Shown: positions 62,404 to 64,000 of the stretch, piece by piece
How the letters are laid out: every line of letters starts with the position of its first letter
How positions within the stretch are numbered: position 1 is the first letter of the stretch
Source: Vanilla planifolia
Taxonomy: Eukaryota > Streptophyta > Magnoliopsida > Asparagales > Orchidaceae
Direction: 5' to 3'
DNA: 64,000 nucleotides
NCBI GenBank assembly: GCA_023846275.1
Contig: JAIUJO010000143.1
Span: 319,001 to 383,000 of the forward strand
Position numbers and translations under genes: made by a program
The notes under the pieces: model-generated
Database searches by the model: none
The model's input: only the letters and a program-made list of their open reading frames with translations
What the model was told of the DNA's origin: nothing

Positions 62404-64000
62404 TGGGATTGAATGTATTTTTGGTAATTTTATGAATTTATTTATTTTTTAGAAATTCTTTATAAAAATTATTTTGTGTGCATAAAAAATGTTGATTTAA
62501 AAACATATTAATTGGTAATTTTAAGATTAAACTAATGAAAATAAAATTGGAAATAGTTCACTAATTTTTTTTGGTTTGATTCAAACTAGCACCTATGTCC
62601 ACCTCCAAATGATGTCTAGAAAAACTTCACCAGTAAAAGAGTTATGACATGTGGTTTTCTTCATGATTCACATCTAACTTATTAGCTTTTGTAAGGTAAT
62701 CTACAACCTAGGATTTTATGAGCTCATCCTCAAGAATAGAATTTAGGATATCAAAGGTAACTCAAGCTTTCCTACATTCTAGGCTCTGCAATCCAAAAGA
62801 AAAAAAAATACATTAATAACAAAATTTTAAATAAAAATGTGTAACTTTTCTTATTCTTGCTCATGAATTTAAAATGTGCCTAAAAAGTTCAAAATTGTGA
62901 AGAGAACAAAGAAAATCAAAGCTTAGAATGATTAGGTTGAGCTAAAAAAATTTGGAATTTAAAGTAGCTGAAGTTGCATGACTGTCATGGGAAATTTTCA
63001 ACAATTGAGGTGATGTATTCCTTCCTTAGATGTTAAACTCTTGTTCATATTTATTTGTTATTTCATTCACCTTGATTAGGTATTTATAAAAAACATTTTG
63101 TCATAGTCATTAAAAAGTAAACCAAAAGCTATTTAAAAAGCTACTGCCAATAGCCATAAATTCATTTCAAAACAACCACTAAAATGGCATATATCAAAGA
63201 GTATTTTGTCAAAATTAACTATAGCTATTGGATAGTCACAAGTGAGAACTAGACTATTCAATTATGTGATGTAAAGGTTGATGCATTCTAAATGTTTAAA
63301 TCAAGCTGGAATTGATCGACAACATTTGATCAAGTTGAATGAAATATTGGTCATTTGATTATTCAATGTTAAGATAGAGAACAATCACAACTATAGGGTT
63401 CGAAATGGATTATTTAGAGCTGTATCATTCAAGAATAAATTTGTCACAATGACAGCTGTCTAATGAAGTTAAATGAGTTTACAACTGCTAGGGATAAAAA
63501 AGGATCAATCAATTACAATAGATGAAGTAGTAATCACAAAACTAGCTAATGAAATGGATGATTTGATCAATTTAGATTACAATTTAAAGTAGATGATATC
63601 TCCACCATACAAACACAAAAATAAATTATCGAATAGTGCTGAATGCTCCAAATTTTGCAAGTAGACAAGTAATAGAGATAAATACTATATCACTTGAACG
63701 AGTAATAGCTCTGGCTCCCTAATTATGTGCTCGAAATTTAACCAACCAATTCACTCCAATGGTTAATAGATTACATGTTAATTTTAGGTCTTATGCACCC
63801 AATAGGATTCAAAATTATTGTTGGCTAACCTAACCCGATTTGGTTAAAATCATGGGTCCCAACACTTGTGAAGACCCACTTTTGATTAATTATGTTTAAC
63901 GTAGGTTTGGGACGATGTTACCTAATTTTTTATTTAATTATGAAAATTTTAGCAAATTATTTTTCGATTTAAGGTTTTACCAATTAAAGAAACATAGCAT
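62404..64000 (+). repeat. Family D element, cut by the right window edge
   Basis: The first 0.8 kb (62,404-63,190) matches the D part of each 1,454-bp unit. Matches include CACCTATGTCCACCTCCAAATGATG, AGAGTTATGACATG, TTTTATGAGCTCATCC, AATCCAAAAGAAAAAAA, AAGCTTAGAATGATTAG, CATATTTATTTGTTATTTCATTCA and TTTTGTCATAGTCATTA. The rest (63,280-64,000) matches 58,259-59,010 and 28,800-29,580. This copy shows that the two parts belong to one continuous element. It is non-coding and diverged. Confidence 0.75.

Overview
This window is very AT-rich eukaryotic DNA, by eye about three quarters A+T or more, and I find no intact protein gene, tRNA or rRNA in it. What can be recognised is plant-type: fossils of Ty3/gypsy chromoviruses (gag, protease, integrase, chromodomain), fossils of Ty1/copia (reverse transcriptase to RNase H), a primer-binding site of the initiator-Met type, long non-coding LTR-like dispersed repeats, and a large diverged satellite. 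The longest open frame is 124 codons. The best reading is repeat-rich, probably pericentromeric or heterochromatic DNA of a flowering plant with an unusually AT-rich genome. The species cannot be named from the sequence.

Region 1 (1-28,085) is a recent tandem segmental duplication. Bases 1-11,506 recur at 16,531-28,085 with only a few substitutions per kilobase, very unevenly spread, and one 47-bp indel. Between them, 11,507-16,530 occurs once in the window. Because the gypsy gag-protease fossil at the end of the second copy continues at 28,086 into gypsy integrase and chromodomain, the second copy has the older right flank. The duplicated unit is therefore best drawn as 11,507-28,085 (about 16.58 kb), and the new junction lies at 11,506/11,507. 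Each copy carries, left to right: pieces of a dispersed repeat (family D), a minus-strand gypsy integrase fossil, copia fossils, and a gypsy gag-protease fossil with its primer-binding site.

Region 2 (28,086-35,570) holds the gypsy integrase/chromodomain tail, the longest family D copy (28,800-31,900) and two direct copies of a related LTR-like repeat, family F (32,010-33,430 and 34,270-35,570).

Region 3 (35,570-58,258) is an old satellite with monomers of about 340-420 bp (mean near 405 bp in the clearest part) and close to 50 recognisable monomers. It runs forward to about 43,635, reverse from 43,640 to about 50,620, and forward again. Monomer phase at the left flip and the right end of the reversed block is compatible with inversion of one segment of about 7 kb. 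From 52,505 to 58,258 there are four tandem copies of a 1,454-bp unit made of about 1.6 satellite monomers plus the first 0.8 kb of a family D element. The last copy runs straight on into the rest of that D element, so the unit looks like an amplified satellite/retroelement border.

Region 4 (58,259-64,000) holds the remainder of that D element, a poorly resolved stretch with a 91-bp tandem duplication, a 124-codon minus-strand frame that may come from a retroelement gag, a perfect 25-bp tandem repeat, and another D copy running off the right edge.

No genes act together here. The value of the window is structural: how satellite and retroelement DNA have inverted, fused and amplified.
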